64,000 bases of DNA. It comes from Perognathus longimembris pacificus. Its lineage: Eukaryota; Chordata; Mammalia; Rodentia; Heteromyidae. Under the pieces are notes generated by a model. The model saw only the letters and a program-made list of their open reading frames with translations, was not told the origin of the DNA and searched no databases. The stretch is from the NCBI RefSeq assembly GCF_023159225.1, contig NC_063161.1, forward strand, positions 78,592,267 to 78,656,266. Reading direction: 5' to 3'. How positions within the stretch are numbered: position 1 is the stretch's first letter; every line of letters begins with the position of its first letter. Positions 9,856-20,119 of the stretch are shown here, in pieces. Position numbers and translations under genes: made by a program.

Positions 9856-10025
9856 AAAACCCCAACTACCCAGAAATATATCCAAGACTGAAATATTGGG
9901 AAAACCAATATTCTTAGAAGAAAACTGGGACAGCTTTGCCACACCAAATTTTGCAGCGATATCTTGAACATGGAAGCTGATGCATAGGAAATAAAAGGAA
10001 AATAGATAAATTGGACTTTAAAAGT

Positions 10026-10257
10026 TTTGTGCCAGTCCTGGGGCTTGAACTCTAGGCCTGGGTGCTGTTCCTGAGCTCGTCAGCTGAAGGCTAGTACTCT
10101 ACGACTTGGAGCCACAGGGCCATGTCCGGTTTGCTGGTGGTTAACTGAAGATAAGAGTCTCATGGGCTTCCCTGCAGAGGGTGGCTTTGAACCCCAATCC
10201 TCAGATCTCAGCCTCCTGAGTAGCTAGGATGACAGGCGTGAGCCACTGAAGCCTGGA
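10026..10257 (-). mobile_element. B1-Geo SINE
   Basis: CCAGTCCTGGGGCTTGAACT, GCTAGTACTCTACGACTTGG, GATAAGAGTCTCATGGGC, CTCAGCCTCCTGAGTAGC and ACAGGCGTGAGCCACT in reverse order. A T-rich tract follows. Confidence 0.93.
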
Positions 10258-10409
10258 AAATTTTTTTTTTTTATAGCACCATCAAGAGAGTGAAAAGACA
10301 GTAGCACAGAGCAAGAGAAACTATTTGCAAATCTTTTATCTGGAATATACATCCAGAATATACAAAGTCTCCCACAATTCAATAGCAACAAAACTCAGTT
10401 TAATAAGTA

Positions 10410-10592
10410 AAGGAGGCATGTCTCACAATGGTAATCCAGGCTACTCAGGACGCTGAGATCGAGAGGATCCAGATTTGAAGTCAGCCTGGGCAGAAAAGCC
10501 TTTGAGACTCTTATTTCCAATTAACCAGCCAAAAGCCTGGCTGGAGGCATGGCTCAAACGGTCAAGTGCCAGCCAAACAAGCCAGCCAGCCA
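10410..10592 (+). mobile_element. B1-Geo SINE, 3' truncated
   Basis: Has GGTAATCCAGGCTACTCAGG, AGTCAGCCTGGGCAGAAAAG, CTTATTTCCAATTAACCAGC and GGCATGGCTCAAACGG. It stops soon after the Geo box-A-like word, so the last third is missing. Confidence 0.85.
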
Positions 10593-10930
10593 TCAGGTCC
10601 GGAGTTGGATGCGCTGGGATCCCATTGTCATGGCAGCGAGGCTCCGGGAAGCCACCCTTGTTGCTGGTCCAGTCAGGGTGCTGTGAGAGTTAAGGGGTGC
10701 TCTGGGGTCCTTGGGTCATCCGCCCCCACCTCCAGCTGAGCCCCACCAGGGACCTGGCCTGGCTGTGCTGGAGGGAGTTAGCTCCCAGCTTGGGGCACAG
10801 GTCAGGGGGGGACTTGGGGTGTCCCATGGTTCTGAGCACGATCCTTGTCCTTCACATCGGATTCCTGTAGCACTTTCCAGAAGTGGCCTTCCTAGCATGC
10901 CATTGAACATTCCAGTTTACTTTTTATTTT
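10593..10930. other. Unique DNA, no gene seen
   Basis: Unique sequence between two SINEs. Nothing recognisable. Confidence 0.45.
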
Positions 10931-10934
10931 ATTT

Positions 10935-11165
10935 TGTGCCAGTCCTAGAACTTGAACTCAGAGCCTGGGCGCTGTCCCTGAGCTCCATTGCTCGAGGCCA
11001 GCACTCGACCACTTTGAGCCACAGCTCCACTTCAGTCTTCTGGTATTTACTTGGAGATAAGAGTCTCATGGTCTCTCCTGCCTGGGCTGGCTTTGAACTG
11101 CGAGCCTCAGATCTCAGCCTCCTGAATGGTTAGGATGACAGGCGTGAGCCACCAGTGCCAGGCAC
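10935..11165 (-). mobile_element. B1-Geo SINE
   Basis: Complete reversed structure, from GTGCCAGTCCTAGAACTTG through GAGATAAGAGTCTCATGG to GATGACAGGCGTGAGCCACC. Confidence 0.94.
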
Positions 11166-11455
11166 CATTTCAGTTTAGTAACAACCTTCAGGGCAATGCC
11201 CACCAACCCCTGTGGGCAGGAGCCAACAGCTGTCTCCATTTCCCCTTGCTTCCTTTCCCGGGGAGTGGTACTATTCTGAGGAGCCCCCTTGGAAAACACT
11301 GGTGCTACCATTAGGCTCTGTACAGGCTGGTGTGGGAGGCCCATCCGTCTGTCCCTCCCAGCGTTGGTGGCCACGGCCTCCGTCCTGGTAAATAAACCAG
11401 GCTGCGACGGTGTGCTGGGAGGAACCTGGTGTGGTCCCAGCCCCAGAAACCCACG
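11166..11455. other. Unique DNA
   Basis: Unique GC-rich spacer; nothing recognised. Confidence 0.4.
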
Positions 11456-11542
11456 GGCTGGGAATGTGGCTTAGTGGTAGAGTGCTTGCCTAGCATGCAT
11501 GAAGCCCTGGGTTCCATTCCCCAGGACCACATACACAAACAA
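11456..11542 (+). mobile_element. ID SINE (tRNA-like monomer)
   Basis: GGGCTGGGAATGTGGCTTAG, TGGTAGAGTGCTTGCCTAGC and GGGTTCCATTCCCCAGGACC give box-A- and box-B-like parts of an ID element. No Geo half follows; the tail is ACACAAACAAAG. The monomeric form supports modular assembly of ID-Geo. Confidence 0.9.
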
Positions 11543-12002
11543 AGTAAAGAAATCCTGAGCTGGGGCAGAGCTGTCTCCGGCCATGACCCCAGACTACCTG
11601 GACGCACTCAGTGGTGTCTGGTCCACGTGGGCAGGAAGGAGGCCCCAGGTGGGTGGCCCCGCCCCCATGAGCCAGGGGGCCTGGGTGGAATCCCTTGTGA
11701 CAGAAAGAAAAGACCATAGGGGCTCCCCTGTGACCCCGGAGCAGAAAGCCCTTATCCTGATGGTGAGGGTGGCACAGCCAGTGGATGGATGGACCCCCGT
11801 CCCAGCTTCAGGGCAGCCCAGGCTGAGCCTTTCTCCCCAGACCCCCTGCAAGACACCTCCCGGACTGCCAGGCCCTGAGGGGCAGAGTGGCTGAGGCTCC
11901 CGGAAGGCAGGGCTGGCTGTGAACCACCGCTGTGGGCCACCTTCCCTGGGGACCCCCTCTCCATCACACCCTTCCCATCACCTCCACCACTGTCTCCTGC
12001 AG
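11543..12002. other. Unique GC-rich DNA
   Basis: Unique sequence ending in a polypyrimidine stretch that precedes the low-confidence exon-like segment. No domain-bearing frame was seen. Confidence 0.4.
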
Positions 12003-12110
12003 CGACCTCGCCAGAGACTCTGAGCCACAGCAGTCCAACCACGTCCCTCCCAAATTCCTGACCCTAGGAAGTGTCTGGTACGACCGGCATTTGGCTACCG
12101 TTTTGAGAAA
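12003..12110 (+). other. Exon-like segment with splice consensus (speculative)
   Basis: A pyrimidine-rich stretch ending CTGTCTCCTGCAG precedes 108 bp, which is followed by GTAAGTG. The length is 36 codons and exactly one plus-strand frame is open, reading through a patch ending VWYDRHLATVLRK. I do not recognise this peptide. It ends only about 10 bp before a SINE and no partner exon was found, so chance is the more likely explanation. Confidence 0.12.
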
Positions 12111-12119
12111 GTAAGTGGA

Positions 12120-12345
12120 GCCCGGCGCTGGTGGCTCGCATCTGTCATCCTTGCTGCTCAGGCGGCTGAGACCTCCGCATCAAGGCTCAAAGCCAGCCTT
12201 GGCAGGAAAGTCTGTGAGACTTATCTCCGATTAACCAGCCCAAAGCCGGAAGTAGAGCTGTGGCTCAAGCGGTAGGAGTGCCAGCCTTGATCAAGAAAGT
12301 CAAGCAAGAGTGCAAGACTCCGGGTTCAAGCCCCAGCACAGGTGT
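12120..12345 (+). mobile_element. B1-Geo SINE
   Basis: CCCGGCGCTGGTGGCTCGC, CTGAGACCTCCGCATCAAGG, GTGAGACTTATCTCCGATTA, AGTAGAGCTGTGGCTCAAGC and CCGGGTTCAAGCCCCAGC. A TG/CA-rich tail follows. Confidence 0.93.
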
Positions 12346-12396
12346 GTGTGTGCTCATGTATACATGCGTGTGCACACACATACACACACACACACA

Positions 12397-12520
12397 ATAG
12401 AGGAAAACCTAAACTCAGAGAGGTTAGTGCCTTTACTGGAGAAACACAGCAGGGCTAGGATTTGAACCCCAGTCTGCCTGGCCCCAAAGCCGCAGGCCAC
12501 TCCCGCCGTTCTTCCCCAGG
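12397..12520 (-). mobile_element. MIR relic
   Basis: AGAGAGGTTAGTGCC, AGCAGGGCTAGGATTTGAAC and CCCAGTCTGCCTGGCCCCAAAG follow the reverse MIR order closely, one of the better preserved MIR copies here. Confidence 0.7.
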
Positions 12521-12599
12521 GTTTCCCATGCCGAGGCTCCCCGGAGGAGGGGCTCTCAGGACCACTACCTGGGGTCCCATTCTCCCCATAATAGGCCCG

Positions 12600-12915
12600 A
12601 GTGGAGGGCAATTTCAATCCAATAATATAAAACTGTAATAACCGTTATAATTAATTTATACAAAAGACATTATAAAATTCCAGTCTGTGCATTGCAACCT
12701 CATCCTGAGGACTCACCGGCTTCCCAGTTAAGCTACGGGGCCTCATGAAGACAGACGGAAAGCAGGTATTTCAATATTTCTTATAATTTTATATTCTCTC
12801 TAATATCTCTCATGCTAATTTCATTATGCAACCGAGTCGGCGCGGTGATGTAATTATTGGAAAGTAATTTTGCAATAAATGCATTTAAATGTGTTGGTGT
12901 TGGTCGTCAATTCAA
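12600..12915. promoter_or_regulatory. Strong candidate conserved element
   Basis: About 300 bp of repeat-free AT-rich DNA with CCGTTATAATTAATTTATAC, CATGCTAATTTCATTATGC, GATGTAATTATTGGAAAG and ATGCATTTAAATG. The boundaries against GC-rich DNA are abrupt on both sides. There is no consistent open frame. The function is inferred as an enhancer. Confidence 0.55.
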
Positions 12916-13649
12916 TCCCGAGGTGGGAGGGGTGGGTATGGGCGGGAGGCGGGGCGGGGGCTGGGCCGGGGTGCAATCTGAGACATGCTGGGGGGGCCCC
13001 AGCCAGGGCTCGCCTTGCACCCACCAGGAGGCCCCCAGAACTTGATCCTCACGGATCAGGCTCCAGTCTTCTGGCCCCGGTGACACCTGAGAACCTCTCC
13101 GAGGTCCCTCTCATGTCCCTCCCAGCCAGTGGGCCCTGGGCCACGTTCTCCATTCCTTGCCTGGTACGCCTGACTGAGCCAATCCTAACCTCAGCGAGAT
13201 CTTCCGTCCACTCCTGCCCCGCCCCAGGGCCTTGGCACAGGCTGTCCTCTCTCCGGGCTTATCCTGCCTGGCTTTCCTCGAACACACTGCCCTAGGGGCA
13301 GCAGTGGAGCAAGCTGAGTGTCAACGAAGCAGTCCCCAGACTGGACCTCCTCCTCCCGGGAGCCCCCTTGGTTGGGAGGCCATAGCATGCAGGTGCTAGA
13401 AGAGGAATAAACAAGCAGAGAGACCCCCACAGCAAGGCCATCGTGGGGCTCGGAAGAGCCATGGTGTGCAGAGACAGGTCTGAGTCAGAGCTCAGTGCCG
13501 TGGGAGGCCTGCCAGCCTCACCTGCACGTGGAGGGGCGGAAGGCCGGTGGGCGTGCACACAAGAGGTGCTCATTAAATGCCCGCATGTCCCACCGTGGGC
13601 CAATCCAGGAAACAGCAGGTCCTATCTCCTGGGTCCAGGCACTCATGGC

Positions 13650-13651
<2 letters not shown>
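12916..13651. other. Unique GC-rich DNA
   Basis: Unique sequence; no repeat or exon recognised. Low-complexity open frames only. Confidence 0.4.
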
Positions 13652-13683
<32 letters not shown>

Positions 13684-13719
13684 GTGTGTGTGTGTGTTAG
13701 TGTGTGTGTGTGTGTGTGT
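13652..13719 (+). repeat. (TG)n microsatellite with TTAG interruptions
   Basis: Three TG blocks separated by TTAG, directly at the tail side of the following minus-strand SINE. Confidence 0.95.
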
Positions 13720-13721
13720 TA

Positions 13722-13944
13722 GTCCGGGGCTTGAACTCAGGGCCTGGGTGCTGATCCTGAGCCTCTTTCACTCTCAAGGTTGATGCGTGGCTGCTTGAAC
13801 CACAGCTCCACTTCTGACTTTTTGGTGGTTCATTGGATAAGAGTCTCACAGACTTCCCAGCCCAAGCTGGCTTTGAACTGTGGTCCTCAGAGCTCAGCCT
13901 CCTGAGTAGCTAGGATGATGGGTGTGGCCCGCAGGTGCCCGGCT
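13722..13944 (-). mobile_element. B1-Geo SINE
   Basis: GGGGCTTGAACTCAGGGCCT, TTGAACCACAGCTCCACTTC, GATAAGAGTCTCACAGAC and CTCAGCCTCCTGAGTAGC. The 5' end is worn (GTGTGGCCCGCAGG). Confidence 0.92.
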
Positions 13945-14264
13945 AGCCAGCCATTCTTCCCTGTGTCCACAGTACCTACCTGTCAGCCAGGCTTCCAAGG
14001 GGCTTGTGGTCACCTCAGGGGTGGCTAGCGGCTGTCCCCATCACAGGGACGTCCGTGGAGAGCCGGGTTCCCAGGGCCCCTGTGCATGCCCCTTCCCCTC
14101 CCCCGGCTCAGGGGGGTGGGGCCTCTGTGGTCACCTGCCCCGCCCAGGTGAGCTCCCATCCACTCCTCTGCCCGCAGCTCATGGCCCCTGCAGCCCCCCC
14201 ACTCCCAGCCTGTCACTTCTGGAACTCTCTGGCTCTAGGCTGGCACCGGGGTCCTCCCCACCAC
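13945..14264. other. Unique GC-rich DNA
   Basis: Nothing recognised. Confidence 0.4.
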
Positions 14265-14400
14265 AGCCAAACCCGAGTGTGCAATTTGTTCTTGGGCGAT
14301 GTGTAAATTGGCACTTCATTGATTATTAATGAAGTGCTAATTGCTCTTTGCAACCGATTTCCATGCGAAGGCAGCTGGGCCGATGGTTGGGTTTGTCAGC
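14265..14400. promoter_or_regulatory. Candidate conserved element with near-perfect palindrome
   Basis: Unique AT-rich patch containing an inverted repeat. Arm 14306-14320 (AATTGGCACTTCATT) and arm 14328-14342 (AATGAAGTGCTAATT) pair at 14 of 15 positions around the loop GATTATT. The inner 10 bp are a perfect match. TAAT/ATTA cores fall in both arms and the loop. Confidence 0.5.
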
Positions 14401-15168
14401 CGAGCTGGGGCAGGGGGGTGGGAGTGGGGGGGCAGTGCTGGGTGGGGGAGACTTAGGGGGGGCAGGAAGCCCTGGCACTGGGCAGCAGTGGGGGACGCAG
14501 GGTGTGTGGCATGCCCCCCCACCCCGGGGGGACAAGGGCGGAGCAGGGAGCCTGCCTGTAGGCCACCCACTGTCCCCAGGGAGAGCAACACAGTGGCAGC
14601 CTGAGCCCCAGGCCCAGGTGGCTCATGAGGGTCTCTGCCTAGCGGCACCCCCATGGCCAGGATGCCACCCACCCCTAGGGTCAGGAAGGCTGCCGTCGCA
14701 CTGCTGGGGCCGTGTGTGGATGGGACACGGAAGGACCCTCGTCCTCCACCCGTGCCAGGGGCGGCTCTGGGCCAGAGGCTCTGACAGCAGCTGCAACCCC
14801 ACAGCCCGGCGAAACTCAAGATGGTGGTTGCCCGGTTACACCGGGTAGTTGCCTGGCAACAGGGGCTCAGGGATGTCCCAGCAGGCAGAGCGGCGCTGGG
14901 GGAACGCCCCCCAGGGACAGGGCAGAAAGCGCTGGCTGCCTGGTGGTCACAGAGAGTGGATGAGAACCAGGCCGGCCACAGGACCCACATCCCATCGCCA
15001 AAGCCACACATCCTCGTGCTGCGTGGCTGCCTGGCTGGGCACAGGGGCTGCTCCCACACATCAGCACGGAGGAGGTGGCAGGAGCGCAACCTACAGGGTG
15101 GGGGGTGGGGGGAATCGGGGGTCTGAGCCACGCTGGGCAGAGGGAGACTGAAGTTCACCATTCTGGGG
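14401..15168. other. Unique GC-rich DNA
   Basis: Long GC-rich open frames exist on both strands (for example 14337-15245 minus, 302 codons), but they overlap each other and hold no recognisable domain; the minus frame begins inside a SINE. No gene is called. Confidence 0.45.
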
Positions 15169-15169
15169 A

Positions 15170-15428
15170 ACCAGGGTGGTGGCTCAAAAGACATCAGAAG
15201 CCTGTAACCCCAGCTACTCAGAAGGTTGAGCACTAAGGAGCTCACAGTTCAAATCCAGCCGGGGTAGGGAAGTCCGTGAGACTCTCATCTCCATTGAACC
15301 ACCCAAAAGCTGAAGGTAGAGCTCACATGGCTCATGTGGTTGAGCACCAGCCTTGAGGAAAAAAAAAAAAAAGCTCAGGGTCAGTGTCCCAGCCCTGAGT
15401 TCAAGCCCTAGTACCCACACATAAGTCA
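15170..15428 (+). mobile_element. B1-Geo SINE
   Basis: CTGTAACCCCAGCTACTCAG, GTGAGACTCTCATCTCCATT, GCACCAGCCTTGAGG, an internal A14 run, then GCTCAGGGTCAGTGTCCC and GAGTTCAAGCCCTAGTACCC. Confidence 0.92.
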
Positions 15429-15637
15429 TAGTCAAATACAGGCTGGGGAGAGCTGTGGTTTGTGGGTTCAGCTCTTGCTGCCCCCTGCTGGGCTAGTGTG
15501 GTCAGGGACAGTCGGGAGGCCCTTTGGGTGGCTCTTCACAGGGCTTGTAGCAGCTGTGGGTGGAGTCCATATCTGGCTGACAAGGACTGGAGGGCCAAGA
15601 ACCCGGTCTCCATCTTGTGCATGTATTTATTTTGCAA

Positions 15638-15870
15638 TTTGTGCTGGTCTTGGGGCTTGAACTCAGGGTTTCCCCCCTACCACCCAGCTTTTTCTTTTGC
15701 TCAAGTCTGTGCTCTACCACTTGAACCACACTTCCACCTGTGGCTTTCTAGTGGTTCACTGGAGATAAAAGTCTCACAGACATTCCTGCTTGGGCTGGCT
15801 TTGAGCTGTGATCCTCAGATCTCAGCCTCCGGAGTACCTAGGATGACAAGTGTGAGCCACCAGCTCCCAC
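15638..15870 (-). mobile_element. B1-Geo SINE
   Basis: Reversed Geo half (CTTGGGGCTTGAACTCAGGG, GTGCTCTACCACTTGAACC) and reversed B1 half (GGCTGGCTTTGAGCTGTGAT, GGATGACAAGTGTGAGCCAC). Confidence 0.93.
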
Positions 15871-15990
15871 TTGTTTTTGAGGATGGAGTCTTGAAAACTT
15901 TCCCAGTGCTCAACTCCACCATAACCTCCTGTCTTCACCTCCTTCCTGAGTGACTGGGATTAGAGTCGTGAGGCACTACACCCGCCCTCT
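15871..15990 (-). mobile_element. Old B1 monomer
   Basis: GATGGAGTCTTGAAAAC, ACCTCCTTCCTGAGTGACTG, GGATTAGAGTCGTGAGGCAC; a 7SL-type monomer more diverged than its neighbour. Confidence 0.65.
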
Positions 15991-16640
15991 GTGTGCTCCC
16001 GTGTTTCCCAATATCTTCGCTTATTGTTTTTTTTGCAATCCGAAAAAAACAACGTTCTAACCAGCTCAGTGGGGGTTGGGGTGCAGGAGACGGGGAAAAG
16101 GGGAGAATGGGGGCTCCAGCTTGGGAGGGCAGCCGAGAGCAGTAGGGGCAGGGAGGGCCAAGGTCCTAAGTTCAAATCCCTCTCCGAGTTTCTATCCCAC
16201 AGGACACATGCACACCAAATGCCTGCAGCCATTGCAAATTCTTCCCTGGGCCAGTCATGTGTCTCCCTCTGGGGGGTGTGGACCCAGGACCCACGATGCA
16301 TGCTGGGCCCGGGGGGGGGGGGTTAGGTGTTGCTTGCAAAGCAAAGGGACAACTAGGAAAGAACGATATGGGACAGAATGGAATGATGGGAAATCAAGCA
16401 GGAAAGGAGGGCCAGCCTGCGTGTGTGGGAGCCTCTCCTCACCAGACCCCCTCCTCTGTGACCCCGGGGGGTCTCTCCTCACCTCCCTCCTGGAAATCAA
16501 GTTGAATCTCTGAGGGGTGGGGCCAGGGAGACCTGAATTTCAAACCTTGGGGGCTGTGATGGGGAGGTGGTGAGTGAGGGATGAACTCCCTTTCAAATAC
16601 AATGTGGGATCCCCAAATGTAATCAATACTCTATTCTATT
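15991..16640. other. Unique DNA
   Basis: Unique sequence with a G11 run near 16311. No gene or repeat recognised. Confidence 0.4.
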
Positions 16641-16837
16641 TATTTTTTGCCAGTCCTAGGGCTTGGACTCAGGGCCTGAGCACTGTCCCTGGCTTCTTTT
16701 TGCTCAAGGCTAGCACTCTGCCACCTGAGCCACAGCCACTTTCGGCTTTTTCTGTGTATGTGGTGCTGAGGTCTTGAACCCAGGGCTTCGTGCATGCTAG
16801 GCAAGCACACTACTGCTGTGCCACCTTCCCAGCCCCT
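16641..16837 (-). mobile_element. ID-Geo (IDL-Geo) SINE
   Basis: TTGCCAGTCCTAGGGCTTGG, GCTCAAGGCTAGCACTCTGC, GTGTATGTGGTGCTGAGG, TGCTAGGCAAGCACACTAC and CCCAGCCCC in reverse order. Confidence 0.94.
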
Positions 16838-17140
16838 CAATTGCATTTCATTAAGCACCGCCTTGGTGCTGTCCCGGCTGCTCTAATAACCTGTTCTGAG
16901 GAGGTGGGCAGTGCACGCACGGTGCCGTGTGGGTGTGCCTCGTGCACGCACATCCATTGTAAACATGGTTGGCACCTCATTAATGCACCCCCAGGTCTCA
17001 TTGTGGGCAGGACCTGGGCTGCCAGTGAAGAGGTGCCCCTGGTTTCGCTGGGCGCAGCCCCCTCCATCCGGTGCAGCCCGTAAAATTAATAACGGCGCTT
17101 CGTCTAATTGAATTCCTGATAGATGAGGCTACAGCCTGGC
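16838..17140. promoter_or_regulatory. Candidate conserved patches
   Basis: Two small AT-rich patches, CTCAATTGCATTTCATTAAG near 16837 and GTAAAATTAATAACGGCG, TCTAATTGAATTCCTGATAG near 17080, with CACCTCATTAATGCACC between them at about 16975. Repeat-free; enhancer identity is inferred. Confidence 0.35.
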
Positions 17141-17815
17141 TGCCCCCAGGCATCCTGAGCAGAGCACGGACCCCAGGCCCAGGGTGCCGGCCTTAGCTGG
17201 GTCTACGAATGGGGGCTCTGTCCCGGGCAGTTCTCAGTGGGTGGTGGGACCTTGCACACCCTGGGTCGCCTCTCTGTCCTTGGAGAGCTCTGTGGGCTGC
17301 TGTGTAATGTTGGGGCGAGCCTCTGCCCTGGCTGAGCCTCCTCTGTGAGTGCCAAGGGCTGACAGCTGGGATAGCCGCTCTGCTGAGGCCTCTCGCAAGT
17401 TGGATCCCCGCTGTCCCTGGCAGATAGCCCCACACTTGCAGAGGAGAGGAGAGGGGACAGAGAGAAGGGAGGGGAGGGGAGAGAAAGCCCCTCCCCAGGC
17501 AGCCCTGACCCCACCCCCTGGCTCTTTGCCCCGCCACTTCCTGCTGCGTCCTCCTGCTCCCTTTGGTGGCTTTTTCTGGGTCCAGGTGTACTGAGCTCAT
17601 CCTGTCCCCCCCAACCCAACCCCATAGCTGTCCCTTTGTCCTACAAGTGGCATGGGCCACCTCTTCCTCTCTCATCTCATCTCTATCCCTAGCACTGGAC
17701 ACACACGTGGCCTGGAAGATGTGGGACTAAGGCCACAGGCCAGCACGGCCAAGGAGAATCTGCTGGCATATGTCTGCCTGCTGGCGTTTGAAGTCAGTGC
17801 CTCTATCACCTAGCC
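17141..17815. other. Unique GC-rich DNA
   Basis: No gene recognised. A purine-rich GAGAGGGGACAGAGAG stretch lies near 17440-17485. Confidence 0.4.
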
Positions 17816-18320
17816 ATGCCTCTATCCCACCTACCTATCTACCTGCTCATCTATCCATCCATCTATCATCTACCTATCATCTGTCTGTCTATCTTTCATC
17901 TCTAGTCTAAGATCTATGTGCTCATTGTCTGTCTCTCTTCTATCTACCTATCATGTCATCATATCTACCACCTCTATTATCTATGATCAATGACCCATCT
18001 ATATTGTCTATCATCTGTCATATCCATCATCAATATCTATCATCTAGGCCCTTCCTATCAATCTATCTCTACCAATGTTTCTCTCTTATCAATGCCCTAC
18101 CTATCAGTCTATCTCTAAAAGGTATCCATGTTGGCATGGATCACTCTTCGTGTATCTTCATCTGTGAACATCTGTCATTTCTCTACGTCATCCATTGGCA
18201 GATCAACCATCCGCCTGTACCGCCTGTCACTTATCCATATCTCCCACCCAGCAATCATCTCTCCCTGTCATTGCTCTCTCCATCTCTCTCTGCTACCCGT
18301 CATCCGTCTGTTGTAAGAGT
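17816..18320 (+). repeat. Degenerate TATC/CATC-rich tract
   Basis: About 500 bp of interrupted CTATC, CATC and CTACC words with no fixed period. The 203-codon frame across it is rich in Ser, Ile, His and Leu because it is translated repeat, then runs into unrelated sequence. Confidence 0.75.
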
Positions 18321-18834
18321 CACAAATGCTCCATCGGATGCATCTGGAGCTCTGAGAAGTCAAGTGTCACGGCAGACCATCTCGAGTGTTCCAGGAGTAG
18401 CGCTGGACTTCAACAGAAAGGCTGTGGGGAGAATGGAGATGCTGAGGTCTAATCCGATGTGTGCAGCTGTCTCTGTGCCCCCCCCACAAGAGGTCCGCAG
18501 CCTGGACCCCTTCTGCACCCCACAGTGCAGAAGGGACTTTGCTTCAGGGAGTTACAGGTGTTGAGACACGCTGCTGAGCCTGGATGGGGGGGGGGGGCTA
18601 CTGTCACTTTCAGTGTTCTTATAAGAGGAGATGGGGGATCCGACAGGCAAGCAGGTGGCTTCGCTGGTGGATTACAGGTGTGAACCCATACATGGTGCAT
18701 ATCCACACTGTATTCTCCCTGTCCCCAGCGGGGGCAGCCAAGGGCACATTTCTGGTGGCTACACCAAAGTCACAGCCGTGATCCCATCCTCAGGCAGCCT
18801 GGGGCCCAATAAGGGGCTTGGCCCTCAGGGTGAA
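18321..18834. other. Unique DNA
   Basis: Unique sequence with a G11 run near 18588. Nothing recognised. Confidence 0.4.
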
Positions 18835-18900
18835 TTAGGTAACCCCCTCTGTGCCTCAGTTTCTCATCTGTAAAACGGGACACAAGCACTTAGAATAGTG
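18835..18900 (+). mobile_element. MIR relic
   Basis: TGCCTCAGTTTCTCATCTG followed by TAAAACGGGACACAAG is a clear MIR core. Confidence 0.7.
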
Positions 18901-18944
18901 GAGATTCTAGAGTGGGCAGAGTCATTAGTGAGCAGGGTCGGTGC

Positions 18945-19262
18945 TGGGAAGAAGTTCAATAGGCAGGACCAAGAGGGGCGTGGCCCGCCACAGGCGAAAC
19001 AATCCAGTGGGCGTGCTTAGATGTGAGTGGGGACCACCGTGAGCACAGTCATTGGTGGAAGGGGTTCTTGGAAGGAGGGACCATTGATAGGTGTGGTCCT
19101 TGGTAGATGAGGTCCTTAGTGGGCAGGGCTATCACTAAGCATGGTCATTGGTGGAAGGGGGCCTTACAGCATGTGTCTGTCGGTGGGTGGGATTATTGCT
19201 GAACGTGGACATTGGTGGAAGGCATTCATAGTGGGCGGGGCCATGGGTGGGCAGGATGCATA
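18945..19262 (+). repeat. Degenerate tandem repeat with CATTGGTGGAAGG and GGGCGKGGC words
   Basis: CATTGGTGGAAGG occurs near 19049, 19145 and 19210, with related CATTGATAGG and CATTAGTGAGC units, each interleaved with GTGGGCAGGG-, GGGGCGTGGCC- or GGGCGGGGCC-like words. Units of roughly 30 bp group into longer units of about 65-95 bp. ATTGG and GC-box-like words recur through it. Confidence 0.6.
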
Positions 19263-20119
19263 GCCCACCTGGTCTGGCAGGGTCTGGTGGAGTCTGTGCT
19301 CCCTCCTGCAGCCTGCAGAGGGCGCCCCGGCATGCAGCGCCCTCACTGCCCACCCATGGTGGCCTAGGAAGCTGGCCACAGTCATCAGTGTCCTGGGAGG
19401 GACCTCCTACATGCCCACTGGGCGGCCGGCTGGGCTGGGTTAGGGGCCAGGCTCTGGCTGGCTGGAGCCTTTGTGCAGGCCTGGACACCCCCTCCTCCCT
19501 CAGCCTCAGTTTCCTCTCCTGTGAAAGAGAGGTTCTGCTGGGAGAGGACCAGCACGCCACGCAGATGGTGGCTTAGCCGGGGTACTAGGCCGCTCAAGAG
19601 TGGGGTCCGCAGCTGTGCTGGGTACGAGGTCCTCAGAGCTTCCAGGAGGCCAGGAGCAGATCTGCAGAGCCGGGGTGCTCCTGAGCATTGCTGTGCGTCT
19701 TTGCCCAAGCTACATTCCTTCTCTGAGCCCAGGAAAGACTCCAAGGTGAGACTGAAAACCACTCCCCAGGGATGGATGGATGCCATCCACCCGTCCTCTG
19801 GACAGAGCTGACTCAGTCATGCCCAAGTGCCCAGCGGTGACTGCTGGATGCTTCTGCCCCCAGGCGTGGGGGGCCATCTCCAGAGCAGTGAGAGGAGCTG
19901 ATAGATGATGGACGGGTAGAGCCTCCCAGGCCTCTTCCCAGGAGATGGACGGCACGCATAAGCCTGAGCCCTTTGCCCCAATGGGGAAACTGAGGAAGGG
20001 AGTCTCTTCAGGCTAGGGAGCCGTGGTGGCCCCCAGTGAGATCAGCTTCCTGCCGGACCACAGCCAGGCTAAGACCCCTCCCTCTCCCCCGCCCGTGACC
20101 CCTGCACTTCAGCACCCCC
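19263..20119. other. Unique GC-rich DNA with MIR words
   Basis: Contains MIR core words near 19500 (CCTCAGTTTCCTCTCCTGTG) and reversed near 19985 (GGGGAAACTGAGGAAGG). No gene recognised. Confidence 0.4.

Noticed and set aside
11456..11542. Possible tRNA gene
   Set aside because: It has box-A- and box-B-like words but lacks a full cloverleaf, and it ends in an A-rich tail, so it is an ID SINE.
14337..15245. 302-codon open frame on the minus strand
   Set aside because: It begins inside a SINE, is low-complexity and Pro/Ser/Cys-rich, overlaps equally long frames on the other strand, and has no recognisable domain.
17816..18320. Direct-repeat array as a CRISPR-like structure
   Set aside because: The units are 4-bp TATC/CATC words without spacers, in a mammalian context; this is simple-sequence DNA.
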